A stretch of DNA of 64,000 bases from Halomonas sp. McH1-25 (GCF_022348165.1 NZ_JAKRFI010000008.1:1-64000); one strand, 5' to 3'. Numbered from the stretch's first letter, positions 17,607 through 27,321 are shown. The notes: a model not told the origin generated them from the sequence alone. Numbers and translations: made by a program.

Positions 17607-17978
17607 CTAACCGTGTACTCTTTCCCAGAGCAACAATCCCCAGGTTAGCCCGGCCATGATCAACGACAGCATGACCGCCGCCGAGCCGATGTCCTTGGCA
17701 CGCCCGGACAGCACATGATGCTCGGGGCCAATGCGATCGACCACGGTTTCCACCGCGCTGTTGAGCAACTCGACGATCAGCACGAACACGCAGCTGCCGA
17801 CCAGCAGGATCCATTCCACCGGCGTCTCGCCGATCCACCAGGCGAAGGGCAGCAACAGGGCGCAGATGCCCAGCTCCTGACGGAAGGCCGCCTCATTGAG
17901 AAAGGCGGCCTTGAGCCCCTTGTAGGAATAACGGGTCGAATGCTTCAGGTGGTTCCAGCCGGTGTGGCTCGGTTTCAT
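17607..17978 (-). CDS. dgkA: Diacylglycerol kinase
   Basis: DgkA phosphorylates diacylglycerol released by osmoregulated glucan synthesis and returns it to phospholipid. The 123-residue protein matches the family in length and pattern: GLKAAFLNEAAFRQE (first amphipathic helix with active-site Glu), VELLNSAVETVVDRIG (catalytic core) and SGRAKDIGSAAV, with three membrane helices. The start at 17978 (MKPSHTG) is taken because it matches the usual length; the ATG at 18017 would add 13 residues. It is convergent with the MobA-like gene. Confidence 0.93.
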   Translation of the reverse strand: MKPSHTGWNHLKHSTRYSYKGLKAAFLNEAAFRQELGICALLLPFAWWIGETPVEWILLVGSCVFVLIVELLNSAVETVVDRIGPEHHVLSGRAKDIGSAAVMLSLIMAGLTWGLLLWERVHG

Positions 17979-18224
17979 GCGCAGGCTCTCGTGATGTGCC
18001 GAATCGACAATATTCAAAGAAAAAGCAATGCCATTCCAGACGTTATCCTACATGCAGCCGCAAACGGGAAAGTTTCATCCTGTCGGTTTCATTCAGGCCT
18101 GCAGCGTAGCGAGACAGCCTCAGGGACCATGGTCGCGTTGCCCGTAGTGCGCCTCAGAGACTAGGCTGAAGCATCGTTTTACGCATCGATTGACCATCCG
18201 TCGCATCAACGCCAGGAGAATGCC

Positions 18225-19199
18225 ATGCCCCGTGTCTTGATGGTCCGTGATCAGCAGCCGCGCTGTCAGGTCGAGGACATCGACGACGACCAGTTGCCGA
18301 ACCGCGCAGTCACCGTCGATATCGAGTATTCCGATCTGAATTACAAGGATGCCATGGCGGTCACCGGCAAGGGCAAGATCGTACGCGACTATCCGATGGT
18401 GCCGGGCGTGGATTTTGCCGGTGTCGTACGCGAGTCGAGCGACGACCGCTATGGCCGCGGCGACCGCGTGATCCTTACCGGCTGGGGCGTGGGCGAGCGC
18501 TACTGGGGCGGCTATGCCGAGACCATGCGCGTCGATGCCGGCTGGCTGGTGCCCTGCCCCGACCCGCTGACCACCCGTGAGGCCATGCAACTGGGCACTG
18601 CCGGACTGACTGCGATGCTCAGCGTGATTCGCCTGGAACAGGCCGGCCTGCCGGCAGGCAGCAAGGTGCTGGTCACCGGGGCGACCGGGGGCGTGGGCAG
18701 TTGGGCCGTGCAGATGTTGGCCCATCTCGATTACGAGGTGCATGCCGTCACCGGCAAGCCCGACCAGAGTCAGTGGCTCAAGACGCTCGGGGCGACGGAA
18801 ATTCACGACCGCGCCGAGTTCGAGTCCGATACCCGTGCGCTGGAGAAAGGCCGCTGGGCCGGGGCGGTGGACAGCATCGGCGGCAAGGTGCTGGCCAATA
18901 TCCTCGCCCAGATGGATTATCACGGCCGTGTCGCGGCGGTCGGCCTGGCCGGCGGCGCCGACCTGCCGACCACGGTGATGCCGTTCATCCTGCGTGGCGT
19001 CTCGTTGTTGGGCACCGACAGCGTGATGATTCCCTTCAAGCAGCGTCGGGTTGCCTGGCAGCGCCTGGCAGCGCTGCCCAACGGACTGTTCGCGAAGATG
19101 CATGTCGACGAGATCGGCCTCGACCAGGTCAGCGACGTCGCCGAGGCGATGATGGCCGGCAAGACCTACGGACGCGTGCTGGTCGACCCGCACAAGTAA
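18225..19199 (+). CDS. acuI: Acrylyl-CoA reductase / YhdH-family oxidoreductase
   Basis: A 324-residue zinc-free medium-chain reductase of the AcuI/YhdH group, which reduces acrylyl-CoA to propionyl-CoA with NADPH and protects from acrylate. Signatures are EYSDLNYKDAMAVTGKGKI, PGVDFAGVV, LTGWGVGERYWGGYAE and cofactor-binding VTGATGGVGSWAVQ near residue 150. AGGAG is seven bases before the ATG. In halomonads this activity is tied to DMSP and acrylate use; no such genes lie beside it here, so a general detoxifying role is likely. Confidence 0.88.
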   Translation: MPRVLMVRDQQPRCQVEDIDDDQLPNRAVTVDIEYSDLNYKDAMAVTGKGKIVRDYPMVPGVDFAGVVRESSDDRYGRGDRVILTGWGVGERYWGGYAETMRVDAGWLVPCPDPLTTREAMQLGTAGLTAMLSVIRLEQAGLPAGSKVLVTGATGGVGSWAVQMLAHLDYEVHAVTGKPDQSQWLKTLGATEIHDRAEFESDTRALEKGRWAGAVDSIGGKVLANILAQMDYHGRVAAVGLAGGADLPTTVMPFILRGVSLLGTDSVMIPFKQRRVAWQRLAALPNGLFAKMHVDEIGLDQVSDVAEAMMAGKTYGRVLVDPHK

Positions 19200-19296
19200 C
19201 GCTTTCACAAGGGCAGGTTGGCGCGCCTTGGTAACTCACCCTGGCTTTGCGCTAGAATCAACGCCTTGCGCTCTTAATGGATCGGGTTCGCCAGCC

Positions 19297-20355
19297 ATGC
19301 CCCTGCGTATTGCCATCAACGGTTATGGCCGTATCGGCCAATGTGTATTGCGCGCCCTCGTCGAACGGCGCGCCCAGGCGGGCCTGCAGGTCGTAGCGAT
19401 CAATGAGCTGTCCGACCTCGCCACCATCGCCTACTTGACCCGTTACGACACCACGCATGGGCGTTTTCCCGGCCACGTCGACACGCGAGGCGGCGAACTG
19501 CTCATCGATGGCCAGCCCATCCGCATTCTGTCCGAGGCCGACCCCGACCGCCTGCCCTGGGCCGAACTGGACATCGACCTGGTTTTGGAATGCTCGGGCA
19601 GTTTCAAGGATCGCGCCACTGCCGAGCGCCACCTGACCGCCGGGGCCAAGCGTCTGCTGTTCTCGCAGCCGGCCGAGGCGGACGTCGACGCCACCATCGT
19701 CGGGGGCATCAATGAACACACACTGCAGCCCGACATGCGGGTCATTTCCTCGGCCTCGTGCACGACAAATTGCCTGATCCCGATTCTCACCGTGCTCGAC
19801 GAGGCATTGGGCATCGAGCACGGCGTGACCACGACCATTCATTCGGCGATGAACGACCAGCCGGTGATCGACGCCTACCACAAGGCCGACCTGCGCCTGA
19901 CACGCTCGGCCATGCAGTCGATCATTCCCGTCGACACCGGATTGGCACGTGGCATCGAGCGTCTGATGCCGGCCCTGGCCGGACGTTTCGAATGCCTGCA
20001 CGTGCGTGTGCCGACCATCAACGTCTCGGCCATGGACATGGCGATTTCCGTTCGCCGGCGCACCGATGCCGCCGAAGTCAATGCGCTGCTGCGCGACGCC
20101 AGCCAGACCCGCCTGGCCGGCCGGCTTGGCTACACTGAAGAGCCCATGGCCTCGGTCGACTTCAACCACGACCCGCGCTCGGGTATCGTGGACGCCACCC
20201 AGACCCGCGTGGCCGGCGGCCACCTGATCAAGATGCTGAGCTGGTTCGACAACGAATGGGGCTTCGCCAACCGCATGCTCGACATCGCCGAGCGCCTGGC
20301 AGGTTTCGAGGCCCCCAGCGAACCCGCCCTGCGCCAGCACCGCTTTGAAACGTAA
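19297..20355 (+). CDS. epd: D-erythrose-4-phosphate dehydrogenase
   Basis: A 352-residue GAPDH-family protein. Cofactor motif INGYGRIGQ begins at residue 6, and the catalytic Cys is in SASCTTNC. Features that separate Epd from glycolytic GAPDH are visible: AINELSD, YLTRYDTTHGRF, IHSAMNDQPVIDAYH and LRLTRSAMQSIIPVDTG. Epd makes 4-phosphoerythronate for pyridoxal-phosphate synthesis. The start at 19297 removes 23 leader residues of the open frame and begins exactly at the family N terminus. It heads epd-pgk-fba, the classic gammaproteobacterial order. Confidence 0.93.
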   Translation: MPLRIAINGYGRIGQCVLRALVERRAQAGLQVVAINELSDLATIAYLTRYDTTHGRFPGHVDTRGGELLIDGQPIRILSEADPDRLPWAELDIDLVLECSGSFKDRATAERHLTAGAKRLLFSQPAEADVDATIVGGINEHTLQPDMRVISSASCTTNCLIPILTVLDEALGIEHGVTTTIHSAMNDQPVIDAYHKADLRLTRSAMQSIIPVDTGLARGIERLMPALAGRFECLHVRVPTINVSAMDMAISVRRRTDAAEVNALLRDASQTRLAGRLGYTEEPMASVDFNHDPRSGIVDATQTRVAGGHLIKMLSWFDNEWGFANRMLDIAERLAGFEAPSEPALRQHRFET

Positions 20356-20388
20356 CGCCGGTTTGCAACGAAAAGAGGAACGAGCCAC

Positions 20389-21552
20389 ATGAACGTGCGC
20401 AAGATGACCGACCTGGACCTCGCTGGAAAGCGTGTACTGATCCGCGAAGATCTCAATGTGCCGGTCAAGCAAGGACGCGTCACCAGCGATGCCCGCATTC
20501 GTGCCTGCCTGCCGACCATCCAGGCGGCGCTGGATGCCGGCGCCAAGGTGCTGCTGATGAGCCACCTGGGCCGCCCCACCGAGGGCGAGCCGGCCGAGGA
20601 ATTCTCCCTGGCGCCGGTAGCCGAGCACCTGAGTGGACTGCTGGACAAGCCGGTACGCCTGGTCAAGAACTATCTCGATGTCTCCCTCGACCTGATCGCC
20701 GGTGAGGTGGTGCTGCTCGAGAACGTGCGCTTCAACGAGGGTGAGAAGAAGGACGACGAGGCGCTGGCCCAGGCCTACGCCAAGCTCTGCGACGTCTACG
20801 TGATGGACGCCTTCGGCACGGCCCACCGCGCCCAGGCCTCGACCCACGGCGTGGCCCGCTTCGCCCCCGACGCCTGCGCCGGCCCGCTGCTGGCCAAGGA
20901 GCTCGAGGCGCTGGAGAAGGCCCTGGCCACACCCGAGCGGCCGATGGTGGCCATCGTCGGCGGCTCCAAGGTCTCGACCAAGCTCGAGGTGCTCAACGCA
21001 CTGTCCGAGAAGTGCGACCAGTTGATCGTCGGTGGCGGCATCGCCAACACCTTCATTGCTGCGTCCGGTTACAACGTCGGTAAGTCGCTGTATGAAGCCG
21101 ACCTGGTCGATCAAGCCAAGGAACTGATGGCCAAGGTCGAGATCCCGCTGCCTACCGACGTGGTCGTTGCCACTGAATTCTCCGAGTCCGCCGATGCCGT
21201 GATCAAGCCGGTCGACGAGGTCCAGGACAACGAGATGATCCTCGATATCGGCCCCGAGACGGCATCGCTCTTCGGCGGGCTGCTCAAGAATGCCGGTACC
21301 ATCCTGTGGAACGGTCCGGTTGGCGTGTTCGAGATCGACCAGTTCGGCAAAGGCACCGAGGCATTGTCCAAGGCCATCGCCGAGAGCAACGGCTTCTCCA
21401 TCGCCGGCGGCGGCGACACCTTGGCCGCCATCGACAAGTACGGCATCGAGGACAAGGTCTCGTACATTTCCACCGGGGGTGGTGCCTTCCTCGAATACGT
21501 CGAGGGCAAGGAACTTCCCGCCGTGGCTGCATTGGAGGCGGCCGCGAAGTAA
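20389..21552 (+). CDS. pgk: Phosphoglycerate kinase
   Basis: The enzyme transfers phosphate between 1,3-bisphosphoglycerate and ATP. 387 residues, full length. [12 protein letters not shown] and [17 protein letters not shown] form the substrate site with its basic residues. [17 protein letters not shown] and the nucleotide loop [12 protein letters not shown] near residue 197 are present, with NGPVGVFE and the C-terminal GGGDTLAAI and [16 protein letters not shown] precedes the ATG. It is second in epd-pgk-fba. Confidence 0.97.
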   Translation: MNVRKMTDLDLAGKRVLIREDLNVPVKQGRVTSDARIRACLPTIQAALDAGAKVLLMSHLGRPTEGEPAEEFSLAPVAEHLSGLLDKPVRLVKNYLDVSLDLIAGEVVLLENVRFNEGEKKDDEALAQAYAKLCDVYVMDAFGTAHRAQASTHGVARFAPDACAGPLLAKELEALEKALATPERPMVAIVGGSKVSTKLEVLNALSEKCDQLIVGGGIANTFIAASGYNVGKSLYEADLVDQAKELMAKVEIPLPTDVVVATEFSESADAVIKPVDEVQDNEMILDIGPETASLFGGLLKNAGTILWNGPVGVFEIDQFGKGTEALSKAIAESNGFSIAGGGDTLAAIDKYGIEDKVSYISTGGGAFLEYVEGKELPAVAALEAAAK

Positions 21553-21637
21553 AATACAGGGACAGCCAACCCTAGCGTCTGCCGGACGTCGGTCACGAGA
21601 CCGAGTCCGGCTATTCAATTCAGGAAAGCAGAAACAC

Positions 21638-22702
21638 ATGGCCCTGATCAGCCTGCGTCAATTGCTCGACCACGCCGCCGAATACGGTTATGGCGTCCCC
21701 GCCTTCAACGTCAACAATCTCGAACAGATGCGCGCCATCATGGAAGCCGCCGACAGGACCGACTCGCCGGTCATCGTCCAGGCCTCCGCCGGTGCCCGCA
21801 AGTACGCCGGTGCGCCCTTCCTGCGCCACCTGATTCTCGCCGCGGTCGAGGAGTTTCCGCACATTCCGGTGGTCATGCATCAGGACCACGGCACCAGCCC
21901 CGCCGTGTGCCAGCGCTCCATCCAGCTCGGCTTCTCCTCGGTGATGATGGACGGCTCGCTGGGTGAGGACGGCAAGACGCCGACCAGTTACGAATACAAC
22001 GTCGACGTGACCCGGCGCGCCGTCGAGATGGCGCATGCCTGCGGCGTCTCGGTGGAAGGCGAGCTGGGCTGCCTGGGTAGCCTCGAAACCGGCATGGCCG
22101 GCGAGGAAGACGGTATCGGCGCCGAGGGCAAGCTTTCCCACGAGCAGATGCTCACCGATCCGGAAGAGGCCGCCGACTTCGTCAACAAGACCCAGGTCGA
22201 CGCCCTGGCCATCGCCATCGGCACCAGTCACGGCGCCTACAAGTTCACCAAGCCGCCCACCGGCGACACGCTGTCGATCTCGCGCATCAAGCAGATCCAC
22301 GAGCGTATCCCCAATACCCACCTGGTCATGCACGGCTCCTCCTCGGTGCCGCAGGAGTGGCTGGAAATCATCAACGAATTCGGTGGCAAGATTCCCGAAA
22401 CCTACGGCGTGCCGGTCGAGGAAATCGTCGAGGGCATCAGGCACGGCGTGCGCAAGGTCAACATCGACACCGACCTGCGCCTGGCCTCCACCGGCGCCAT
22501 TCGCCGCTTCCTGGCCCACAATCCGGCCGAGTTCGACCCGCGCAAGTATCTCAAGGAATCGGTCAGCGCGATGCGCGATCTGTGTATCGCCCGCTACGAA
22601 GCCTTCGGCACCGCCGGCAATGCCAGCCGGATCAAGCCGCTCAGCCTGGATGCCATGTTTGAGCGCTACGCGCGCGGCGAACTGGACCCGCAGGTGAACT
22701 GA
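21638..22702 (+). CDS. fba: Fructose-bisphosphate aldolase, class II (Calvin/Pseudomonas-type)
   Basis: A zinc-dependent aldolase of 354 residues. Ligand and catalytic residues are in [49 protein letters not shown] and [31 protein letters not shown] is typical of the FbaA class IIB/Fda subgroup found in Pseudomonas. The start at 21638 ([10 protein letters not shown]) matches the family N terminus. It closes the epd-pgk-fba transcript and is followed by hairpins. Confidence 0.96.
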   Translation: MALISLRQLLDHAAEYGYGVPAFNVNNLEQMRAIMEAADRTDSPVIVQASAGARKYAGAPFLRHLILAAVEEFPHIPVVMHQDHGTSPAVCQRSIQLGFSSVMMDGSLGEDGKTPTSYEYNVDVTRRAVEMAHACGVSVEGELGCLGSLETGMAGEEDGIGAEGKLSHEQMLTDPEEAADFVNKTQVDALAIAIGTSHGAYKFTKPPTGDTLSISRIKQIHERIPNTHLVMHGSSSVPQEWLEIINEFGGKIPETYGVPVEEIVEGIRHGVRKVNIDTDLRLASTGAIRRFLAHNPAEFDPRKYLKESVSAMRDLCIARYEAFGTAGNASRIKPLSLDAMFERYARGELDPQVN

Positions 22703-22721
22703 GACGCCCCGTCCTCAAGAA

Positions 22722-22743
22722 GGTCTTTCCCCCGGGAAAGGCC
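22722..22743 (+). terminator. Hairpin after fba
   Basis: GGTCTTTCCC and GGGAAAGGCC pair over 10 bp (one T-G), 20 bases after the fba stop. It has no T run. A second hairpin, CGGTCCA-GT-TGGACCG, follows at 22763-22778. They may slow or stop transcription from the glycolytic operon. Confidence 0.5.
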
Positions 22744-22795
22744 CTCAGGTTGATGACAAACCCGGTCCAGTTGGACCGCGAATGCTAATGAGCAG

Positions 22796-22892
22796 GATCG
22801 GGGCAGGCTGGCGCGAAGGTCATTCGGCATGGATGCCGAATGTAGCGCCCATGGATGGGTTCATAGCGCCTTCGCAAAAGCCTGCCACGATC
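22796..22892. repeat. Three-branched palindromic intergenic repeat
   Basis: Outer arms GATCGGGGCAGGCT (22796-) and AGCCTGCCACGATC (ending 22892) pair and extend inward through GCGCGAAGG and CCTTCGC. Inside are two perfect hairpins: CATTCGGCAT-GG-ATGCCGAATG (22821-22842) and CCCAT-GG-ATGGG (22848-22859). The whole forms a three-way junction, like a dispersed REP/BIME-type element. It sits between two similar terminator hairpins. Confidence 0.75.
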
Positions 22893-22918
22893 AGGAACAG
22901 CACTTTGTCAGTAGTCTC

Positions 22919-22947
22919 AAGGCTTTTCCCTGGGAAAGGCCTTTTTT
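22919..22947 (+). terminator. Rho-independent terminator upstream of DMT exporter gene
   Basis: AAGGCTTTTCCC and GGGAAAGGCCTT pair almost fully and are followed directly by a T run (22942-22947). It is a strong terminator for transcription from the fba side. The next gene starts 44 bases later, so it must have its own promoter or be read through. Confidence 0.8.
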
Positions 22948-22990
22948 GTGGCTATCCTTCGGGGTCATGCAACGACTCAGGGAGGAGTCC

Positions 22991-23851
22991 GTGACGGGAA
23001 GTTTATGGATCATTGCCGCCGCCTTTCTGTGGGGCATCGGTGGCGGCCTGGCCGGCATCCTCATCGAGCGGGGCTGGGATCCGCTGGTGGCGGCTTTCTA
23101 CCAGGGAGCCATCGGTTTCGTCTTGCCGTTCGTCTGGCTGCTGCTGCAGCCGAAGCGTCGCTGGCAAGGCAATCGCGCCCTGACTGCCTGGTCGGTGCTT
23201 GCCGGCCTGGGCATCGCCGGCAATATCTCGCTCTACTTCCTTGCCATTCAGCACATCAATGTCGCGGTGGCGGCCACATTGATGTACACCGCACCGATCT
23301 ATGTCTATCTGGTGTCTTTCATCGCCGGGCTCGAACGCCAGACAGTCACCAAATGGCTGTGCATCCTGCTGGTCATGGCCGGGACCGTCCTGCTGACCGG
23401 CGTGCTTGGCACCGAGGCATCCAGCCTATCCCTTGCCGGCGTCGCCGCCGGGATCGGGGCCGGGCTGGCCTATGCCGTGTTCATTTTCGGTTTCAAGCAT
23501 GCCTCGTTGTTCGGACAGCCTCATCTGGCACTGAATATCGTCCTGTTGACGTTCGTCGTGGTGCTGCTTCCGTTCATCGATTACCGACAGGCGGCCAAGG
23601 CCGCCGTATCCAGCGATATCGGCTGGTTCATTCTGCTGGGGCTGTTCGGCACCGGCATTTCGTTCCTTTTCTACCTTTACGGGCTGCGCCGCACCTCGCC
23701 CACGATTGCCTCGATCGTTGCCATGGTGGAACCCGCCACGGCATCCCTGTTCGGCGTCGTGATCCTCGGCGAGACATTGAATCTGGCCCAAGGTATAGGC
23801 ATGGCGCTCATCCTGCTGACCGTGACCTACCTCAGCACACGCCAGGCTTGA
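22991..23851 (+). CDS. DMT-superfamily (EamA) transporter
   Basis: A 286-residue integral membrane protein with ten predicted helices in two EamA repeats. The first begins SLWIIAAAFLWGIGGG and the second begins near ATLMYTAPIYVYL, and the end ATASLFGVVILGETLNL is the usual EamA second-repeat signature. The start is taken as GTG at 22991 because GGGAGGAG lies directly upstream. The in-frame extension covers the terminator and repeat and is unlikely to be translated. The exported metabolite is unknown. Confidence 0.85.
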   Translation: MTGSLWIIAAAFLWGIGGGLAGILIERGWDPLVAAFYQGAIGFVLPFVWLLLQPKRRWQGNRALTAWSVLAGLGIAGNISLYFLAIQHINVAVAATLMYTAPIYVYLVSFIAGLERQTVTKWLCILLVMAGTVLLTGVLGTEASSLSLAGVAAGIGAGLAYAVFIFGFKHASLFGQPHLALNIVLLTFVVVLLPFIDYRQAAKAAVSSDIGWFILLGLFGTGISFLFYLYGLRRTSPTIASIVAMVEPATASLFGVVILGETLNLAQGIGMALILLTVTYLSTRQA

Positions 23852-23869
23852 GCATCCTCGTCATGCGAT

Positions 23870-24796
23870 TCAGCGGGACGTATCGAACGCCAGCAGGTTG
23901 TCGAAGGCATCGGAGAAATAGCGCTCGTAGGTATCCTTCTCCACGTAGCCCAGATGCGGTGTGGCAACGAGGTTGGGCAAATCCAGCATGGGGTGCGCGA
24001 GCAACGGCTCCTGCTCGAAGACATCGATTCCGGCACGCCCCGGCCGCCCATGACGTAGCGCTGCTTCCAGCATGCCAGGGCCGATCAGCTCGGCACGGCT
24101 GGTATTGATCAGCATGGCATCGGGCGACATCGCCGCCAGATCCTCGGCGCCGACGATGCCGCGCGTATCGTCGTTGAGGCGCAGGTGCAGGCACAACACG
24201 TCGGCGCGTTCGAACAGGTCGCGCTGGCTGGCGGCCACTTCGAGCCCGGCGGCGCGCGCCCGCTCCTGCGAGCCCTCGCGGCCCCACACCAGCACCCGCA
24301 TGCCGAACGCCTGCCCATAGCGGGCCACCAGGCTACCGATCCGCCCCAACCCGAAGATGCCCAGCGTGCGGCCATGCAGGGCGGTCCCCAGCGTGCGCTG
24401 CCAATGGCCGGCCTTGAGGTTCTCGACCTCCTGGGGCAGATGACGCGCCGTCGCCAGCACCAGCGCCCAGGTCAGCTCCGCAGCGGCGTGCGGCAGTCCG
24501 GACCCGGTGACGACCTGCACGCCGTGCCGCTCGCAGGCCTGCCTGTCGATATGGGCAGCGCCGCCGCCGGTCTGGCTGATTACCTTCAGGTCGGGCAGGC
24601 GCGACAGCAGCGCTTCGTCGATGCGCGTGCGCTCGCGAATCAGTACCAACCCCTCGACGCCGACCAGCCGCTCGGCCAACGCCTGCGGGTCACGGCAGGT
24701 GTCGTTGAAGACCAGCACCTCATGCCCGGCGAGACGGGTGAAAGCGTTCAATGTACGTACCGCATCCTGGTAATCGTCGAGAATGGCAATTTTCAT
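23870..24796 (-). CDS. D-2-hydroxyacid dehydrogenase family protein
   Basis: A 308-residue NAD-dependent dehydrogenase. The cofactor motif is FGLGRIGSLVARYG near residue 149. The catalytic triad is visible as Arg in NTSRAELIG, Glu in DVFEQEPLLAHP and His in TPHLGYVEKDTYE. The N terminus MKIAILDDYQDAVRTL is typical of the SerA-like subgroup often called 3-phosphoglycerate-dehydrogenase-related. It begins at 24796, where AGG lies seven bases upstream. It is convergent with the DMT gene and shows no operon partner. The substrate is not evident. Confidence 0.88.
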   Translation of the reverse strand: MKIAILDDYQDAVRTLNAFTRLAGHEVLVFNDTCRDPQALAERLVGVEGLVLIRERTRIDEALLSRLPDLKVISQTGGGAAHIDRQACERHGVQVVTGSGLPHAAAELTWALVLATARHLPQEVENLKAGHWQRTLGTALHGRTLGIFGLGRIGSLVARYGQAFGMRVLVWGREGSQERARAAGLEVAASQRDLFERADVLCLHLRLNDDTRGIVGAEDLAAMSPDAMLINTSRAELIGPGMLEAALRHGRPGRAGIDVFEQEPLLAHPMLDLPNLVATPHLGYVEKDTYERYFSDAFDNLLAFDTSR

Positions 24797-24935
24797 GGCG
24801 AACCTCATGAAGTGGGGTAACGGGACGGGGAAAACGCTGACTGCCTACGACACAGTACGAGTCGGATGATTTGCCTGCTACACTTCGGGCCCTTGCCGTT
24901 TCGCCGAGCCCACCTTTCGATGCGTAGGACATAGC

Positions 24936-26333
24936 ATGGTTTCCTCTTCCCCGTCTCTTCATCCTTCGCTAACGCTGCGTCACGGTGTCTGTCTGGCCGC
25001 CATTCTCGCCGTTCTGGGCTACCTGCTGTTGGGTCCGGCAGAGCCTATGCTATGGCGGGCCAGCGTTATCATTGCGCTTTCCATCGCACTGTGGGCCACG
25101 GGCTGGCTCCCCCAGTGGCTGACGGCATTCGTGTTCTTCACGCTGTGTACGGTCGCCGGTGTCGCCCCGGCCGGTACGGTGTTCGAAGGCTTCGCCTCGG
25201 CGGCGACCTGGCTGGTGTTCTCGGGGCTGGTGATCGGTGGGGCCATCCATCACACCGGACTGGGCAACCACCTGGCCAACCGGGTAGGGCCCCGGCTCTC
25301 GTCGTCGTACACCACGGCGATCGTCGGCGTGGTAACGCTGGGGGTGTTGATGGCGTTCGTCATGCCGTCGGGCATGGGACGCATCGTGCTGATGGTGCCG
25401 ATCCTGATCACGCTGGCCGATCATCTCGGCTACGCAGCCGGCCGCCAGGGACGCACCGGCATCGTCCTGGGCGGGATCATGGGTACCTTTCTGCCCACCT
25501 ATGCCATCCTGCCTGCCAACGTGCCCAACACTGTGCTGATGGGGGCGGCCGAAGCCGTTCTCGGCGAGCCGCCGACCTACAGCGGCTATCTGCTGCTGCA
25601 CTTCCCCGTGCTCGGCCTGCTCAAGGCGATACTCCTGACGGGACTATTGCTGAAACTCTATCCCGATAGCGATCCGACTCCCCTTTCCCGGCCCACCCCC
25701 GATAGCGCCTCGCTGGGATGGCATGAACGTGCCCTGGCGTTGCTGCTGGGCATCGCCGTCGTGTTGTGGTTCACGGATAGCTGGCACGGAATTTCTCCGG
25801 CCTGGATCGGCATGCTCGCCGCCCTCGCCTGTCTGTTTCCCGGTACCGGGCTGATGCCCGACAAGCCGATGCAGTCGTTGAATTTCGAGCCGTTTGTGTA
25901 TGTCGCCGGTATCGTCAGCCTGGGCGCACTGGCCCATGACAGCGGTCTGGGCGATCGGATCGCCGAAGGCGTGCTGACGCTGTTGCCGTTATCGACGGCA
26001 GCCGACTGGCAGATATTCGGCATGCTCTCGGGCCTGGCCACCGCCCTGGGCACATTGATCACGCTTCCTGGTGTGCCGGCCGTCCTGACCCCATTGGCCC
26101 CGGAACTGGCCAATATCACCGGCTGGTCGGCAGACGCCATCTACATGACCCAGGCCGTGGGCTTCTCGACCGTGCTGCTGCCTTATCAGGCGCCCCCACT
26201 CATCGTCGGGATCCTCATGGCCAAGCTGTCGCTTCGCGAAGCAACACGGGTCTGCTTGATCATGGCAGCAGCGAGCATAATCCTGCTCTGGCCGCTCGAT
26301 TACCTGTGGTGGCAAGTGTCGGGCTGGCTCTGA
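24936..26333 (+). CDS. DASS/SLC13-family anion:sodium symporter
   Basis: A 465-residue membrane protein with about 11-12 helices. The SLC13/ArsB-fold features are ALWATGWLPQWLTA near residue 50, MAFVMPSGMGRIVLMVPI near 135, PANVPNTVLMG near 200 and the C-terminal repeat LITLPGVPAVLTPLAPEL. These are dicarboxylate or sulphate carriers. It is convergent with a regulator gene that is itself divergent from a second transporter. The ligand is unknown. Confidence 0.87.
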   Translation: MVSSSPSLHPSLTLRHGVCLAAILAVLGYLLLGPAEPMLWRASVIIALSIALWATGWLPQWLTAFVFFTLCTVAGVAPAGTVFEGFASAATWLVFSGLVIGGAIHHTGLGNHLANRVGPRLSSSYTTAIVGVVTLGVLMAFVMPSGMGRIVLMVPILITLADHLGYAAGRQGRTGIVLGGIMGTFLPTYAILPANVPNTVLMGAAEAVLGEPPTYSGYLLLHFPVLGLLKAILLTGLLLKLYPDSDPTPLSRPTPDSASLGWHERALALLLGIAVVLWFTDSWHGISPAWIGMLAALACLFPGTGLMPDKPMQSLNFEPFVYVAGIVSLGALAHDSGLGDRIAEGVLTLLPLSTAADWQIFGMLSGLATALGTLITLPGVPAVLTPLAPELANITGWSADAIYMTQAVGFSTVLLPYQAPPLIVGILMAKLSLREATRVCLIMAAASIILLWPLDYLWWQVSGWL

Positions 26334-26349
26334 AGACGTCCGAGCTTTC

Positions 26350-27153
26350 CTATAAAAAGCGAGCGCGAAAATGATGCTCACCCGGAGCAGTATCGTTGTA
26401 CACCGCTTCGAGCAGTAACGGGTCCAGCGCCGGATCGTCTACCTCCAGCAGGCCACACTGGCAGAGCGCTTGGCGCAGGGTCATTTGTGCATCGAGGCGC
26501 TCGTAAATCACCCGTACGCAACAGGGCATACGCTCGCTATTGTCGGCAACGCCCAGCTTGAGCCCGGACAATCGCGATACGCGGCTTTGAAAGCTGGGAA
26601 ACAGGATGGTCTGGGTGAGTTCGTGCCCATTGATGGTTTCGTGATCGATGAGGAAGATGCGTTCGGCGAGCTTTAGCGCAACCCCTTCGTAGCGGTTGTG
26701 GCAGGGACGCCCACCGGGATGGGGGTGGAGGCGCTCGGTACGCTGATAGACGATGCCGTCGCCGCGGGACTCGAGAAACACCAGTGTGCGCAATAGTTTG
26801 CCCGGCTGCGCCATCGAGCGGTAATACTCGAAGTAGCGTCCAAGATAGCGCTCCATTCCCTCGCTGCCGCGTGCCCAGAGCGCTGCAGGCCAGGCCGGCT
26901 CGCCAGCGGGCACTGCCGCCTTGCGCCCTGCCTGCACCAATGTCTGGAAGGTCTCGTGCGGCATCGCCAACTCGTCTTCCTTCACGCCGAAAAAGGTGCA
27001 GATCTGTCGCAGCGCAACATTGCGCGGCCGATAGCGCCCGCTGAGATAGCGGTTGAACTGGGCACGGTTGATCGACAGTCGCCGGCAGACATCGGCAATG
27101 GAAGGGTAGTAGCTACAAAGCAGGCGCAGGTTGGCGGCGAAATCGTCGTGCAT
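26350..27153 (-). CDS. XRE-type helix-turn-helix transcriptional regulator
   Basis: 267 residues. An N-terminal lambda-repressor-like HTH (SIADVCRRLSINRAQFNRYL, residues 18-37) is followed by GRYRPRNVALRQICTFFGV. A long C-terminal domain of unknown type carries LVFLESRGDGIVYQRTE and LAERIFLIDHETINGH. The start at 27153 places the HTH at the N terminus. It diverges from the AGCS symporter gene with a 168-bp control region holding an inverted repeat, so it likely controls that symporter and itself. Confidence 0.82.
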   Translation of the reverse strand: MHDDFAANLRLLCSYYPSIADVCRRLSINRAQFNRYLSGRYRPRNVALRQICTFFGVKEDELAMPHETFQTLVQAGRKAAVPAGEPAWPAALWARGSEGMERYLGRYFEYYRSMAQPGKLLRTLVFLESRGDGIVYQRTERLHPHPGGRPCHNRYEGVALKLAERIFLIDHETINGHELTQTILFPSFQSRVSRLSGLKLGVADNSERMPCCVRVIYERLDAQMTLRQALCQCGLLEVDDPALDPLLLEAVYNDTAPGEHHFRARFL

Positions 27154-27199
27154 GGTTGTCGTTCCCAAAGCCTGTCGTTCTGTCAGGCAGGTGGTGCAG

Positions 27200-27234
27200 T
27201 CTGGTGCAGTCGATGCCGCGCATAATGCACCAGA
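27200..27234. promoter_or_regulatory. Inverted repeat TCTGGTGCA-N17-TGCACCAGA in divergent control region
   Basis: Perfect 9-base arms (27200-27208 and 27226-27234), plus extra GGTGCAG/GTGCAG copies at 27193 and 27235, lie between the regulator and the symporter starts. This has the form of an operator cluster for the adjacent XRE-type protein. Confidence 0.6.
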
Positions 27235-27321
27235 GTGCAGCGCAGCGCCAAATTCCGCATCCGGTTCCAACTGGTTAAATGTTCTCCGCGCTACCAACAA
27301 CACAACAGCGGAGGCATCTGC

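Noticed and set aside
19258-21639. Very long minus-strand open frame (793 codons) opposite epd, pgk and fba.
   Set aside because: It is the antisense shadow of three well-conserved enzymes in high-GC DNA and has no recognisable domain.
22821-22859. CRISPR repeat or tRNA-like cloverleaf.
   Set aside because: Two different hairpins in one branched repeat, with no spacer array and no tRNA consensus loops or CCA end.
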